Source: Theobroma cacao
Lineage: Eukaryota; Streptophyta; Magnoliopsida; Malvales; Malvaceae
NCBI RefSeq assembly: GCF_000208745.1
Contig: NC_030854.1
Location: 6,353,433 to 6,417,432, forward strand
Reading direction: 5' to 3'
Length of the DNA stretch: 64,000 bases
Shown here: piece by piece, positions 13,171 to 26,064 of the stretch
Layout of the letters: each line of letters begins with the position of its first letter
How positions within the stretch are numbered: the stretch's first letter is position 1
Notes under the pieces: generated by a model
The model's input: the letters and a program-made list of their open reading frames with translations, nothing else
Database searches by the model: none
What the model was told of the DNA's origin: nothing
Position numbers and translations under genes: made by a program

Positions 13171-15036
13171 TCCATGGCATCTTCATTAGCAAATCCACTC
13201 AATAAGTACAGAAATGACTATGAGATAGAGTTACAGATGAGGCAAGCTCAGCAAGAAGAAGGAGATTATTTGACTCAAAGACATGTCTCAACTTTGCCAG
13301 AAAGAGTTCACCTTGATCTTCAACAGAATGATTTCACGAAAATGATAAGTATTTGGGATCAGTGAAGATGCGCTCACCGAGACAATTTTCAGAGCAAGTA
13401 TGGACATATTGCATGGCTTCTCTATGTACCCATAAATGACCAAATGCTTAGAGTTATTGTCCAGTTTTGGGATCTTTCGTATCGTTGCTTTGTGTTTAAC
13501 AAGGTGGACATGACCTCAACTACAGAAGAATACTCCTCTCTACTCTGAATAGAGCAGATGCAGCCAGATAAGATATATTGGAGGGCCCATAAGACTGGAC
13601 ACTGGTGAAAGTTGGCCAAATTGCTAAGTATGACTACAAGAGAGATGCATCAGCATCTGAAAAAGAAAAGGGACACAGAATGCCTTCCATGAAGCTTATT
13701 GAATGGGTACATTAGAAAACACATGAAAGATGAACAAGGTTTCCTAGCTTTCGCGATGGCAATATACGGCTTAGTGGTCTTTTCGAAGGTTCTGGGTCAT
13801 GTGGATGTATCAGTTATAGACTTCTTCAACCAAGTAATGAGGAATATCAACCCGACTCCATCCATCTTAGTCGAAACCTTTAGATCATTGAATTACTGTC
13901 GGCGTAAAGGTAAGGGATGTTTCATTGGGTGTGCCCAGCTTCTAACCATATGGATTAAAAGCCATTTTGAATGTAAGGTAAGCAAATTTTGGAAACCTTT
14001 TTTTTCTACGAGTTGTCCTGTCCTCGAGTTCTACGAGAGTGAATGGCCGGATAGCAAGAAGAAAGAAGAGTGGATCGCAAGGCTCAAGAGGTTGATAAGC
14101 GTCGAAGTAACTTGGAGAACCCCTTGGATGCCACGGATGCAAGTGATGTATAAGTGTGGGGACAAGCAATGGGTGCCACTGATGGGACTATGAAGAGCCA
14201 TTAGTTATGCACCGATAATGGTACGAAGATAGTTTAGATCCGAGTAATTCGTGCCTATGACTCATCAGCTTAATTAGTTGGAGTTTGCATACGAAAAGTT
14301 GAAAACTTTGAAGAAAATTGAGGAAATTGCGCAAGATTGGAAAAAAACGAGTAAGGTAGATCAAGGGAGGTTTACCGATGAAGTCATCACAGGATATGTG
14401 ACTTGGCATGCACAAAGGGTGAAAGATGTTGTGTGCCCTTTAGAAAATGCATCAAAGCATTCTGTAAACCCAGAACCCCAAGATGTCCTATTAGAGAGCG
14501 AGTTGACAAGGAAAAAACTTGAGAAAAAGATGGCAAACATGAAGCGGGGACATGGGGATGAGCTAGAAGAAATGAAGAAAGAGACAGCAAGAAAGGTATG
14601 GATGGCTTTGGAAGAGCGAGATGAATGGCGAAGCAAGTTTAAGGGATCAAATGCAGCAAATTCTTCTCTGATGGCCAGAATGCAAGAAATTCAAAGCATC
14701 AATGACACTTTGCAAAATAAAGTACAAAGGCAAGAACACACTATCCAAGGGTTGAGAAACGACTGTGACTTGATGAAAATCGCCATGGAGGGCTACAAGG
14801 CACAGTATGAAGCTGTGAGGCGAGAGTATTTTCAGATGAGGGAAAGAAATGATTTGTGCACACAAAGCCTTCAAAGAAAAAAAGTCAAAATGGGATGGAT
14901 ACTGAGGCAAATGAGAGAAGTAGTGTTTAAGGCGCAAGTGATGGCGGACAAGACAGAAGAACTCAGGCAAGAGATCCTTCCGAAGGATGAGTTGAGTGAG
15001 CGGTTGATTGATCACCTTAGGACAATTCGAGACTAG
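13171..15036 (+). pseudogene. Ogre-like ORF1 (DUF7745-like plus coiled coil), left copy
   Basis: Begins MASSLANPLNKYRN. After a stop at 13363 the frame reappears in pieces. Blocks at 13699-14193 (FAMAIYGLVVFSKVLGHVDV, ILVETFRSLNYCRRKGKG, TWRTPWM, YKCGDKQWVPLMGL) match what I know as the DUF7745 domain of plant retroelement ORF1 / 'girdin-like' proteins. A 252-codon open stretch from 14278 to 15036 is Lys/Glu/Arg-rich with regular hydrophobics and is probably a coiled coil. Stops at 13363 and about 14190, plus frame breaks, make this copy dead. The function of this protein in the element is unknown. Confidence 0.6.
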
Positions 15037-15456
15037 TATGACAGAATTGGTTTTTCTTTTTGGTAATTATGTAAATGTTTTGGACATGGATGTAATCAGA
15101 TATTCAGGTTTTATGGATATGGATTTCTTATGGTAATTGTTGTTGGATGGCCAATATTTTTTCTATTTTCCTTTGCAAAGCATTTCATTTGCATCATAAT
15201 GCATGATTCANCGAGAGATCCTTCCGAGGGATGAGCTGAGTGAGTGGTTGATTGATCACCTTAGGATGGTGCGAGACCAGTATGATAAAGTTGGTTTTTC
15301 TTTTTGAAAGCAATGATGTAAATGTTTGAACATGGATGTAATCAAATTTTCAGTTTTATGGATATGGATTTCTTATGGTAAATGTTGGATGGCCAATATT
15401 TTTCATATGTTCCTTTGCAAAGCATTTCATTTGCATCATAATTGCATGATTCATTT
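14971..15456 (+). repeat. Direct duplication spanning an N
   Basis: The block starting GAGATCCTTCCGA at 14971 (end of ORF1 and about 190 bp downstream) is repeated at 15215-15456 with small differences. The ambiguous base N at 15211 lies exactly at the junction. The right arm contains only one copy. This is either a local tandem duplication or an assembly join of two allelic or paralogous reads. Confidence 0.8.
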
Positions 15457-15655
15457 AAATAATATATGGAAAATAATAATAAATAATATATATTTGTCAA
15501 CATTATTTTAATAAAATTCTAACTTATGCATTTGACCCACAAAGAACAAAATTCCAGAGAAACAAACCCTACACAAATACAACACAAGAGCTCGCTCTAA
15601 GATCATGGGGGACGAATATTTGAAAAGAATGGATAAGATCGAGAAAAAGCTTAAG

Positions 15656-15724
15656 TTCATTATATTTATTAAATTAAATATTTTATTCCATGAATGTTAC
15701 GACTGGCCCATAATCTCTTCTTAT
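15656..15724. other. Centre (loop) of the large palindrome
   Basis: The two arms meet here. The left gag-like start ATG at 15605 mirrors an ATG on the minus strand at 15768. Homology stops near 15655 on the left and near 15725 on the right, leaving about 70 bp of unpaired AT-rich DNA. Confidence 0.65.
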
Positions 15725-16112
15725 CTTTTCTCTATCTTATCCATTCTTTTCGAATGGTCGTCCATCATGATCTTAAAGCGGGCTCTTGTGTTATATCTAT
15801 GGAGAGTTTGTTTCTTTGGAATTTTATTCTTTACGGGCCAAATGGATAAGTTAGAATTTTATTAAAATAATGTTGACAAATGCATATTATTTATTATTAT
15901 TTTTCATATTTTATTTAAATGAATCATGCAATTATGATGCAAATGAAATGCTTTGCAAAGGAAAATAGAAAAAATATTGGCCATCCAACATTTACCATAA
16001 GAAAATCCATATCCATAAAACTGAATATCTGATTACATCCATGTCCAAAACATTTACATAATTACCAAAAGGAAAAACCAACTCTATCATACTGGTCCCG
16101 AACTGTCCTAAA

Positions 16113-18058
16113 GTGATCAATCAATCGCTCACTCAACTCATCCCTCGAAAGGATCTCTCACCTGAGTTCTTCTGTCTTGTCCGCCATCGCTCATGCCCTA
16201 AACGTTACTTCTCTCATCTGCCTCAGTATCTATTCCATTTCGGCTTCTTTTCTTTGAAGGCTTTGCGTGCACAAATCATTTCTTTCCCTCATATGAAAAT
16301 ACTCTCGCCTCACAGCTTCATATTGTGCCTTGTAGCCCTCAATGGCGGTTTTCATCAAGTCACAGTCGTTTCTCAACCCTTGGATAGTGTGTTCTTGCCT
16401 TCGTACTTTATTCTACACAATGTCATTGATGCTTTGAATTACTTGCATCTTGGCCATCAAAGAAGAATTTGCTGCGTTCGATCCCTCAAACTTGCTTCGC
16501 CATTCATCTCACTCTTCCAAAGCCATCCATACCTTTCTTATTGTCTCTTTCTTCATTTCTTTTAGCTCATCCTCATGTCCCCGCTTCATGTTTACCATCT
16601 CTTTCTCAAGTTTTTTCCTTGTCAACTCGCTCTCTAATAGGACATCTTGGGGTTCTGGGTTTACAAGATGCTTTGATGCATTTTCTAGGGGGCACACGAC
16701 ATCTTTCACCCTTTGTGCATGCCAAGTCACATATCCTGTGGTGACTTCATCGGTAAACCTCCCTTGATCTATCCTGCTCGTTTTCTTCCAATCTTGCAAA
16801 ATTTTCTCAATTTTTTTCAGAGTTTTTGACTCTCCGTATGCAAACTCTAACTGATTAAGCTGGTGAATCATAGGTACGAATTGCTCGAATCCAAATTGTC
16901 TTTGTACCATTATCGGTGCATAACTAATGGCTCCCCATGGTCCCATCAGCGGCACCCATGGCTTGTCCCCACACTTATACATCGCTTGCATCTGTGGCAT
17001 CCAAGGGGCTCTCCAAGTTATTTCGACGTTTATCAACCTCCTAAGCCTTGCGATCCACTCTTCTTTCCTCTTGCTATCCGGCCATTCACTCTTGCAAAAC
17101 TCGAGGACAAGACAACTCGTAGATAGAAAAGGCTTTCAAAATTTGCTTACCTTACATTCAAAATGGCTTTTAATCCATAAGGTTAGAAGTTGGGCACACT
17201 CGATGAAATGCCCCTCACCTTTGTGTCGATAGTAATTCAATGATCTAAAGGTTTCGGCTAAGATGGATGGAGCCGGGTTGATATTCCTTGTTACCTGGTC
17301 GAAGAAGTCTATAACTGATACCTCCACATGACCCAGAACCTTCGGAAAGACCACTAAGCCATATATTATCATCGCGAAAGTTAGGAAACCTTGCTAATCT
17401 TCCATGTGTTTTCTAATGTACCCATTCAATAAGCTCCATGGAAGGCATCTGTGTCCCCTTTCTTTTTCAAATGTTGATCCACCTCTCCAGTAGTCATACT
17501 TAGCAATTTGGCCAACTTTCGCCGGTGTCCAGTCTTCTGGGCCCTCCAATATATCTTATTTGGCTGCATCTGCTCTATTTAGAGTAGAAAGGAGTATTCT
17601 TCTATAGTCAGGGTCATGTCCACCTTGTTAAACACAAAGCAACAATACGAAGGATCCCAAAACTGGACAATAGCTCTGAGCATTTGGTCATCTACGGGTA
17701 CATAGAGGAGCCATGCAATATGTCCATACTTGCTCTGAAAATTATCTCGGTGAACGCGTCTTCACTGTTCCCAAATACTTATCATTTTCGTGAAATCATT
17801 TTGCTGAAAATCAAGGTGAACTCTCTCTAGCAAAGTTGAAACATGTCCTTGAGTCAAATAATCTCCTTTTTCTTGCTGAGCTTGCCTCATCTGTAACTCT
17901 ATCTCATAGTCATTTCTGTACTTATTGAGTGGACTTGCTGATGACGATGTCATGGATGTAACCGAGATTTCTTCGGTTGAGTGTTGTGCAGCCAATATTT
18001 CTCCTATATGCAATTGTGATGTATGCAAATAAGCATGTAAAATGCATATGACAAGCAA
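16113..18058 (-). pseudogene. Ogre-like ORF1, right copy
   Basis: Read on the minus strand: an N-terminal part (18058-17762) with PLNKYRNDYEIELQMRQAQQ, a DUF7745-like centre (17372-17136 with YGLVVFPKVLGHVEV and ILAETFRSLNYYR), and then 17036-16509 with TWRAPWM, YKCGDKPWVPLMGPWGA, YAPIMV and QFVPM leading into a charged coiled-coil region. Stops and frameshifts separate the pieces. It is the same protein as the left copy, independently damaged. Confidence 0.6.
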
Positions 18059-18756
18059 AATAAACTTAAGTTAGTATAGTAAAAATAATAAAATGTTAAA
18101 AATAATGAGAGAATAATAATTAGAATCATAGGTATTACTAACGTCATTAGACATTATCTACTCCACGATACTTTATTATCTCGTGGGAAAATTTAAAACA
18201 GAGGGAGTAGAAGAAGTTCCTTCATGTGTACCTATTTATAGGGTACACTCTCATGGGTAAGGCCCTACCTAGGAATAAGCTGCTCTTGGTATTCTATATG
18301 CTGAGCTGGGATTATAGACGGAGCTAAAGGTTCCCAAATCGTTCCTCACTATCGTCCACACGGACTAGTAAGGCACCCCGGTCCTCACCCATTACAGCTT
18401 TAAACGAACTAGGTTCGATTTGAGTGGGAGTCTTCACTAGCCCGTGCAGAGGTTATCACCTCACGAGAGCGTAGCTACTAAACTCCCTCCTAAAAATGGA
18501 CATAGCCCGGGTAGAGGGCTTATGAATGAATGCAAAATGTGCTGTGTGTGTGTGAAGGAACACAATGATTTTGGACCAATAATCTCACATCCCTCTATCC
18601 TAAATCCCCACAATTATTAAAAGCTATAAAGTAATAAATACGAAATAAACAAATGCATCAAACAAAATATGCAGAGCAAATCATTAATACTAAGGAAACA
18701 TTAATTATTTAAAGCCTTGGATAACCTATTATTATTTAATGGTTCGACTCTCAACA

Positions 18757-18777
18757 GTCCCCAGTGGAGTCATCACC
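18757..18777 (-). other. Primer-binding site, right arm
   Basis: Minus-strand reading GGTGATGACTCCACTGGGGAC, the mirror of 12353-12371 in the left arm. The leading TGG of the left copy is changed here. Confidence 0.45.
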
Positions 18778-20766
18778 TGTCATAATGTGCGAGTTTGGGA
18801 ACCCGACAGTCAGACGTGATGAAGACACACTAAGAGTCGCCACCAATCTTTTTTCTAGGTGTGATTAGCTACCTATTGACTCGATTCTAATCGACGAAGT
18901 CTTAAATTAATTTTAAGCCCGTCGAAAGAATCTTAAATTGGTCTACGTTTTTCTAGATCTAGGTTCAGGAGTACAGTTACGCCCAAGGAAGGATTAGCAC
19001 CCCCAAGACGCTCGTTCCATGAATGGTACCATTTTTAGATTATCCTATTGGGCTTTAATCTTTAAGTTCATTATATTTCCTTAGCTATAATTTGCTTATT
19101 TTATCTCCAATTTATTAAATTATTTTATTTGATTCTAAAATGAAACGCAAATGTGAGGTAAGATGAAATTCATGGCGTGAGATAAAAAATATCGGACGAA
19201 TAACCTTTTATCGAGGACGTTCTCTCGGATCCGCCCTTCATACTGGTGGGATCTAGGGGTATTCTCTCACTTAGGGAATTATTCGAGAAATTCACCTTCG
19301 TAAATTCGACGAATAAATCCCATAATCGGGGTTATCATACATTTTTTAAAAAATACAATATTTTCATGAATTTGAACGTATTACGACCAAAAGTCTTTTT
19401 ATTAAAGATATTTTTCGAGCCCTCCCATCATACTGGTGGGATCCGGGGACATCTTTTCACCTAGGGAGTTTTTCGAGAGAAACTCGCTTTCGCAAGATCT
19501 TCGAAAAATCCCATCATCGGGACTTAACTAGTGAACAAAAATGTCTATATGCCATGATATGCATGATATGATAGAAATCTATACTAGGCTTGTGAAGCTT
19601 ATCTTTATTTTATTTTTATTATTATTATATTTTTTATTTTATTTTTTATATTTTATTAATTTTTTAACTAATTTTTATGTAGTAAAATTTTTAATTATTT
19701 AAAATAAAAATCTCAAAATCTCGAAATGGAGGCTCTCCCATCGTATTGGTGGAGCTTTAATTCGGATTTCGAACCTAGAAAAAATTAGCCCGGGATTACA
19801 ACTCCTTGCATCCCGACCAATCATCCCATCATCGGTATTGAATTCATTTTTATCCCATTTTCATCATCTCTCTATTTTTATAAAACTATTTCTTTGAACA
19901 AGTTTATCATCCACAAATGAGAATTCTATTTATTATTTTTTTATTTTTCATAATTCATTCCTATGTTACCTATATAAATTCACATACTTATGTGTTTTAC
20001 AGTTTTATCTAAGATCCCAACCTTCCATATAATTTATGTTTTCTTTTGTCATTTAAAAAAAATTTATAGTATATCTTTTATTCTAATTAAGCTAAATTAA
20101 TTATTTTCCTATTTAAATAATGAATCTAACACAATATCACAAAGTTAACATTAGAGAAAGTAAGAGGTATACCTTCAATGGGCTGACAATAGTCTAACCC
20201 AGATAGCCTGCCACAACTAGCCTACCCCACAAAAGCCCACTAGATCTCCCCTGAAATGCACTGATTCAATGCTTAACCGGCAGCCACTCCCAAGTGCCCA
20301 AGAACAACGCCGTTCAAAGTGATGAAAGAGAGAAACTCTTTGGAAGGCCAAAAAACGACGTCGTTTGGTGTTTTTAGACTCTAACTATGTTAGCTATTTT
20401 TTGCACTTCACTTTCTACTTTTTCTCCTCTCAAAGCCGCCGACCCTTCGCACCCCTCTAACTCTCCAGTCGCACCTTTCCTTTTTCTCCCTTCCTTCTGC
20501 TATCGTCGACGACAACTGAGCTCCCAAGCTTGCAGCGCCGGCCCGGTCCTCTTCTCTATCTCTTTTTCCTGCCTTTTGCTCGACAACTCTAGATCTCTCT
20601 CAAAATGTCACCGACCGACTCTCCCCTTTAGTGCTGATTGGTTTTCTCTCTCTATCCTTTCTTTCGCTCGACAACTCTAGATCTCTCCCAAAATGTCGCC
20701 GACCGACTCTTCCTTTGGGGCCGATTGGTTCTCTCTCTCTCNTCTTCCTTTGGGGTCCGGATTGGT

Positions 20767-20797
<31 letters not shown>

Positions 20798-21290
20798 TTC
20801 CTCCCTTTCGTCGGCCACCCAAAAGCTCTAGATCTCTCCAAACGGTAACCCAAAACCCCCAAAATCTCTCTTTTAACCGACGGCAGGAAACCCAAGACTC
20901 TTCTCCTGAAACCAACAACACAAACCCCTCCAAATCTCCCTAAAAACAAACTAAAAATTTCCCAAAAAAACACAGCCACTTGCTTTCTCTCATTGTGAAT
21001 TTTTTTATTTTTTTATTTATTTTTAATTTTTTTGGTATTTTTTTATTATGGATTGTGGTTGTTTCTAGTTGCTAGACTAGAAATTTGATTTGCAGGTTGC
21101 TAAAGATTTTTTAGGGTTTTTTTATTGTTGTTCCTCCCTCGTTGTTGTGGCTACAGTACCTTTTTTATATGCTCAATTTTTTTGGTTGGGTGTATCAATC
21201 GAGTGTCATCTCCACTACTGTGCTAGACGCCATTTTTATGCGTTTGGCGTTGCAATGCAGGTACTGGCGAGGTGCGTCCACGCCCTGCCA
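18778..21290 (-). repeat. Long LTR of the right arm, with subrepeats
   Basis: Continues outward from the primer site. Three related blocks carrying CATACTGGTGGGATC or a variant lie near 19235, 19425 and 19735. Each is followed by a segment with TTCGAG and AATCCCATCATCGGG, so the LTR has internal tandem subrepeats about 200-300 bp apart. The outer edge, with CGCCCTGCCAGTACT and a T-rich run at 21280-21370, matches in inverse orientation AGTACTGGCAGGGC and the A-rich run at 11780-11858. The left LTR therefore has the same outer end but lacks about 2 kb of the interior. Confidence 0.5.
20280..20990. other. GC/CT-rich segment within the LTR region
   Basis: Compositionally unlike its surroundings: pyrimidine-rich on +, with a CT microsatellite at about 20766-20795. 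It has two units of about 90 bp sharing CTCGACAACTCTAGATCTCTC and GACCGACTCT (near 20578 and 20666), and a partial third near 20824. An N sits at 20742. An ACGACGTCGTTT motif lies at 20356. It resembles a plant 5'-UTR or promoter. Open frames here are low-complexity (Ser/Leu on one strand, Arg/Glu on the other) and not convincing as genes. Confidence 0.5.
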
Positions 21291-21364
21291 GTACTCTTTT
21301 TTCATTTTTCATTTTTTCTTCTTTTTCTAATTTTTTCATTCATTATTTTTATTTTTTTGTTTTG

Positions 21365-22165
21365 TTTTTTTTAAAATTTATTTAGTTTTTAAAAGTAGAA
21401 GTCAGGTTAAATAAAATTTTAAAAATTTAAAAAGTATTTTTTATATAATATAAATTTTATAATTAATTATAAATTATATAAAAATAAAAATGAATAATAT
21501 TGAGATTATTTTTAATAAATAAGGATATTTTTAAAGCAAAAAGAAAATTTTTCTTAAAAAATTGACGTGTTTTTAAAAGAAAAGCTCTTGAATTTTTTTT
21601 GAAATTTTTTTTATGTTAAATTTTTTTTAATTAAAAAATTATTATGAAGCTTTTAAAAAAATAATTTTTAAAATTAAATTAAATTTGTTTGGTAAATTTA
21701 TTTTTATAAATTTTTTTATAGATAAATCATTTTATAATATAACTTATAAAAATTTTAATTTTAATTAAAATTATCATAAAATGTATTTAATAATTAACTA
21801 TTTATTAATCACAAGTTTTTTTATTTACAATGGAAACAAGTTAACTTAATTTTTTTATTTATTAAAAATAAATTTTAAAAATATAAAAAATATTTTTATA
21901 TAATATAAAATTTATAATTAATAATAAAACGAATAATATTAAGATTATTTTTAATAGATGAAGACATTTTAAAACAAAAAGAAAATTTTCCTAAAAATTC
22001 ATATTTTTAAAAAAAATTAAAAGCTTTTCGAAAATCTTATTTGATTTAAACTAAAAAAAAAACAAACAGACTAGATATTTTCAAAAAAATTGCTTTTTTT
22101 TTTACTTCTTAAAATCTTATTTAACTTGACTTCTACTTTTAAAAAATAAATAAATTAAAAAAATC
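21365..22165. mobile_element. AT-rich terminal-inverted-repeat element (MITE-like)
   Basis: The ends are inverted complements: the left end contains TTTTTAAAAGTAGAAGTCAG, and the right end read backwards gives TTTTTAAAAGTAGAAGTCAA, each about 50 bp long. Inside, the block with AATATTGAGATTATTTTTAA (about 21490) recurs directly near 21930, so the interior is tandemly duplicated with a spacing of about 440 bp. There is no coding capacity. No clear target duplication was found. Confidence 0.55.
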
Positions 22166-22199
22166 AAACCAAACAAACTCTTTCACATGTTGATTAAAA

Positions 22200-22282
22200 A
22201 TAAACCTTACCCTGCTAATTTGTTATCCAAGTTAAATTAAAAAATAAACCTAACCCTGCTAATTTGTTATCCAAGTTCAAAA
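22200..22282. repeat. 44-bp tandem duplication
   Basis: TAAACCTTACCCTGCTAATT.. at 22201 recurs as TAAACCTAACCCTGCTAATT.. at 22245, two units in tandem. The sequence from here to the RPS14 3' end (22282-22764) holds no other feature apart from the likely RPS14 3' UTR. Confidence 0.8.
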
Positions 22283-22764
22283 GAAATCTATTTACAATTT
22301 AACCCTGTAAATTTAAAATCTATTTACAGAAACCAATTTCTTTAAATAAGAATCAGGCATTTTCTATAAACTCAATTTAACCTGAGCTGCTGGACTTATC
22401 TTCAAGGGAAGATCAATTGGCACTGGCAAGATTTTTATCTTTTGGGGCAGTTTAAGATTAAAAGTCTTACTGCTATTAAACAAAAGGTGCCATAACCATA
22501 AAAATTAATTATAAGAGGGGCGTTCCTACACCTCCACATGGAAAACCAAGAACAATAATTAAAAGCTTATCTTTAAAGTTGGATGGAATAGTTCCACAAC
22601 TTTTGTCTTTGTAAATTCAGATCATTATCCATTCCAGAACTACAAATGTGCAACAAGAGAACAGGGCAAAACAAGCTTGAATCTAATCAGAAAATTGTTT
22701 TAAAAAAAGAAAGAAAACTTCCAGCATAGGAGCAGCAGCTGAGAAAAAGATAGGAAGCAATGAA

Positions 22765-24202
<1,438 letters not shown>

Positions 24203-24235
24203 GGCTTCCGGCTAATGAATGAGAGCTGGAGAAAC

Positions 24236-24337
24236 TAGGGTTTCTGAGAGCGCTTTAGCTGATGCTTTAGCCTCCAAGGACTCTGGCTTTCGAAGGGAAG
24301 CTTGGATATCAGCGGCTATGATTTATAGCTAGGGTTT
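24236..24337 (-). promoter_or_regulatory. Two telo-boxes upstream of RPS14
   Basis: AAACCCTA on the minus strand at 24236-24243 and again at 24330-24337, 34 and 128 bp upstream of the ATG. Telo-boxes in this position are common in plant translation genes. Position and motif are seen; function is inferred. Confidence 0.65.
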
Positions 24338-24399
24338 TGGTGGCCGTGATCTGAAATGACGAAAAGGACCTTGCATTGGTTTGAGGTTGGAGCAGGGTA

Positions 24400-25600
24400 A
24401 ATGCGTCCTTGTAAATTTACTTTTTGCTGATTGTTAATAAACGTTTTTGTTTTCCAAGGTATTTATTGAATAAAAGAATAATAAGTAGGGTTCTCAAATT
24501 GCCCTAACCCAAATCTTATTTGATAGGTTACTCGAGTTTTAAAAATAGTCTATTAAGTTTCTATTCGAAATCCGTATTTAAATATTTTAAATATTATTTA
24601 TTAAATATTTATATCCATTAAATATTTGATTAAAATAGCATTTAACTCATTGGTTAATGCATGATCTCCTACTTAAGGAGTAAAGTTTGAATCCTCTCTC
24701 CCTTAATTATAAAATAAATAAATAAATAAATTTTTATGTATATTATTAATAAAAATTAACTTAATAAATTAAAGTAGTTCATAAAAAAATTTAAAATTTA
24801 AAATCATACTTAAAACAATTAATGAATTTTAATAGGTATTACATTAAGTAAAAAATTATAAACAAAAAATAATAATATATAAAACTAAAAACTAATATTT
24901 AAAATCATTATATATAATGATTCGGGTAGTGAGTGTCCTAAGACCACTATCTAAACCCTACCCGAACTCATGATGAGTAGTAGTTTTATTATCCAAATTT
25001 AGTCGAACCTAATTATAGGATAACTTAATATTGTTTAATAGGGTAAGGTAATATACAGGTATCAGATTATAATGTACTTATTAACATCCCTACAAAAGAA
25101 TGTTTATAGGATATTTTATTTCCAAAAAAAGATTGGTATTTGAAAGAAATTATAGGCAAAGATAATTAAAAAATAAATTCTATGAAATAAAAATTTAGCA
25201 AGCCCCCATAAGTATGAGCCTTCTGTGAGGCATAAAGAATGAAAATAATTAAAGAAACGGAATATTAGTTCTACTTCATTTTTGAAAAAGAGAAAGGAGA
25301 AGTCTTGTACAATTTTTTGTATGGGAAAGAAATCTCAAGATTACAAGTTGTGATCAATTCAACAAGAAATAACTAGATTAATTAGTGGTGTCTGGATATA
25401 CTCTAGTGGTAGTATCAAAATTACCTAACTTCTGATTTTGGTTTCCTTTTAGCTTATATCAAAAGTATTTTAATTGCGCAGATTGTGTTAAATTCAAGAG
25501 TTAGAGCTGGTGGAGATTTGAAGTAAAAGTTTTAGACTTGTTGTATCAAATAATTGCATAATTTTGCATTTATGATGATAACCTAATCCATTATAAAATT
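24400..25600. other. AT-rich intergenic region
   Basis: No gene seen over 1.2 kb. It contains one SINE-like unit (24637-24735, listed separately). The remainder is AT-rich, with short runs such as AAATAAATAAAT, and no recognisable domain in any frame. Confidence 0.5.
24637..24735 (+). repeat. tRNA-derived SINE-like element, copy A
   Basis: Has a pol III A-box-like stretch (TTTAACTCATTGGTTAATGC), a short stem CTCC..GGAG, a B-box-like AGTTTGAATCC, and an AAATAAATAAATAAAT tail, the layout of a tRNA-derived SINE head. It does not fold into a proper tRNA: the loop lacks U33. A clear relative lies on the minus strand at 34582-34674. Confidence 0.45.
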
Positions 25601-25687
25601 CCAAGCAAACCATTATAACTCTTTAGAATTTGAGAGTGGAAAATTTATGAATACATCCAAATGCTTCACTGAAAAAGCAATGGTGCC

Positions 25688-25900
25688 ATGGATATTTTGG
25701 AACATTTTATTGACATCCCAGATGATGAAGGAGATATTCCGGAAGCTTGGCCTGCAGAAAATTTGACAGCTACCATGGATGATGTAGAACATATTCATGA
25801 AGCTTGGCTAGAAGAAACTTTTATGGACAACACGGATGATGGAGATATCCATGGCGCCAACAGAGATATCTCAATATTAGATGCTTCGTTTCTTGATTGA
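25688..25900 (+). CDS. Hypothetical acidic 70-residue ORF
   Basis: A 70-codon frame rich in Asp and Glu with three loose repeats of about 20 residues, centred on GDIPEAW, EHIHEAW and GDIHGAN. I do not recognise it. It could be a fragment of the decayed gene whose membrane domain lies at 26065, an exon of a larger lost gene, or chance. There is no promoter or splice evidence. Confidence 0.2.
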   Translation: MDILEHFIDIPDDEGDIPEAWPAENLTATMDDVEHIHEAWLEETFMDNTDDGDIHGANRDISILDASFLD

Positions 25901-26064
25901 GTGAGATAGAACTCGAAAGGTAGACAGAAATAATACGAGAAAACGATTTTTTCTATCACTTTTCTAAGTTATGAAGCAAACATTATTTTCTTTCTTGAAA
26001 CATTTTAATTATAGTTTTAACAAAACTCAGGTTAGCATCCCAGAATAGATCTTTCTCGTAGTCA

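Larger units (their letters stand above)
11770..15655 (+). mobile_element. Left arm: 5' part of a Tat/Ogre-like LTR retrotransposon
   Basis: Read left to right this arm holds an LTR (11770-12352, internally deleted), a primer-binding-type sequence TGGTGACTTCACTGGGGAC at 12353, a leader, ORF1 (13171-15036), and the first codons of a gag-like ORF (ATG at 15605, MGDEYLKRMDKIEK). A long ORF1 before gag is a hallmark of the Tat/Ogre branch of Ty3/gypsy. The assignment to that branch, and of the primer to a tRNA-Arg type, is from memory. No protease, RT or integrase is present. The arm is mirrored by 15725-19255 on the other strand. Confidence 0.65.
15725..19255 (-). mobile_element. Right arm: inverted copy of the Ogre-like 5' part
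   Basis: Reverse-complement counterpart of 11866-15655, carrying the gag-like start (minus ATG at 15768, MMDDHSKRMDKIEK), ORF1, the leader, the primer-binding motif (18757-18777) and the inner end of an LTR. By eye the two arms agree at about nine bases in ten. Its ORF1 pieces keep stretches open that are closed in the left arm, and the reverse. The LTR continues outward well beyond the point where the left arm is deleted. Confidence 0.65.

Noticed and set aside
14361..15015. Minus-strand frames opposite the Ogre-like ORF1
   Set aside because: Antisense shadows of the coiled-coil coding stretch. The same frames reappear on + in the inverted right arm (16113-16767).
20600..20980. Arg/Glu-repeat frames around the CT microsatellite
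   Set aside because: Low-complexity translation of a CT run and an N; no domain.
24236..24337. Interstitial telomeric repeat
   Set aside because: Single AAACCCTA copies 94 bp apart in a ribosomal-protein promoter are telo-boxes, not telomere arrays.
24637..24710. Possible tRNA gene
   Set aside because: The anticodon loop lacks U33, the acceptor stem does not pair, and an A-rich tail follows; a SINE head fits better.
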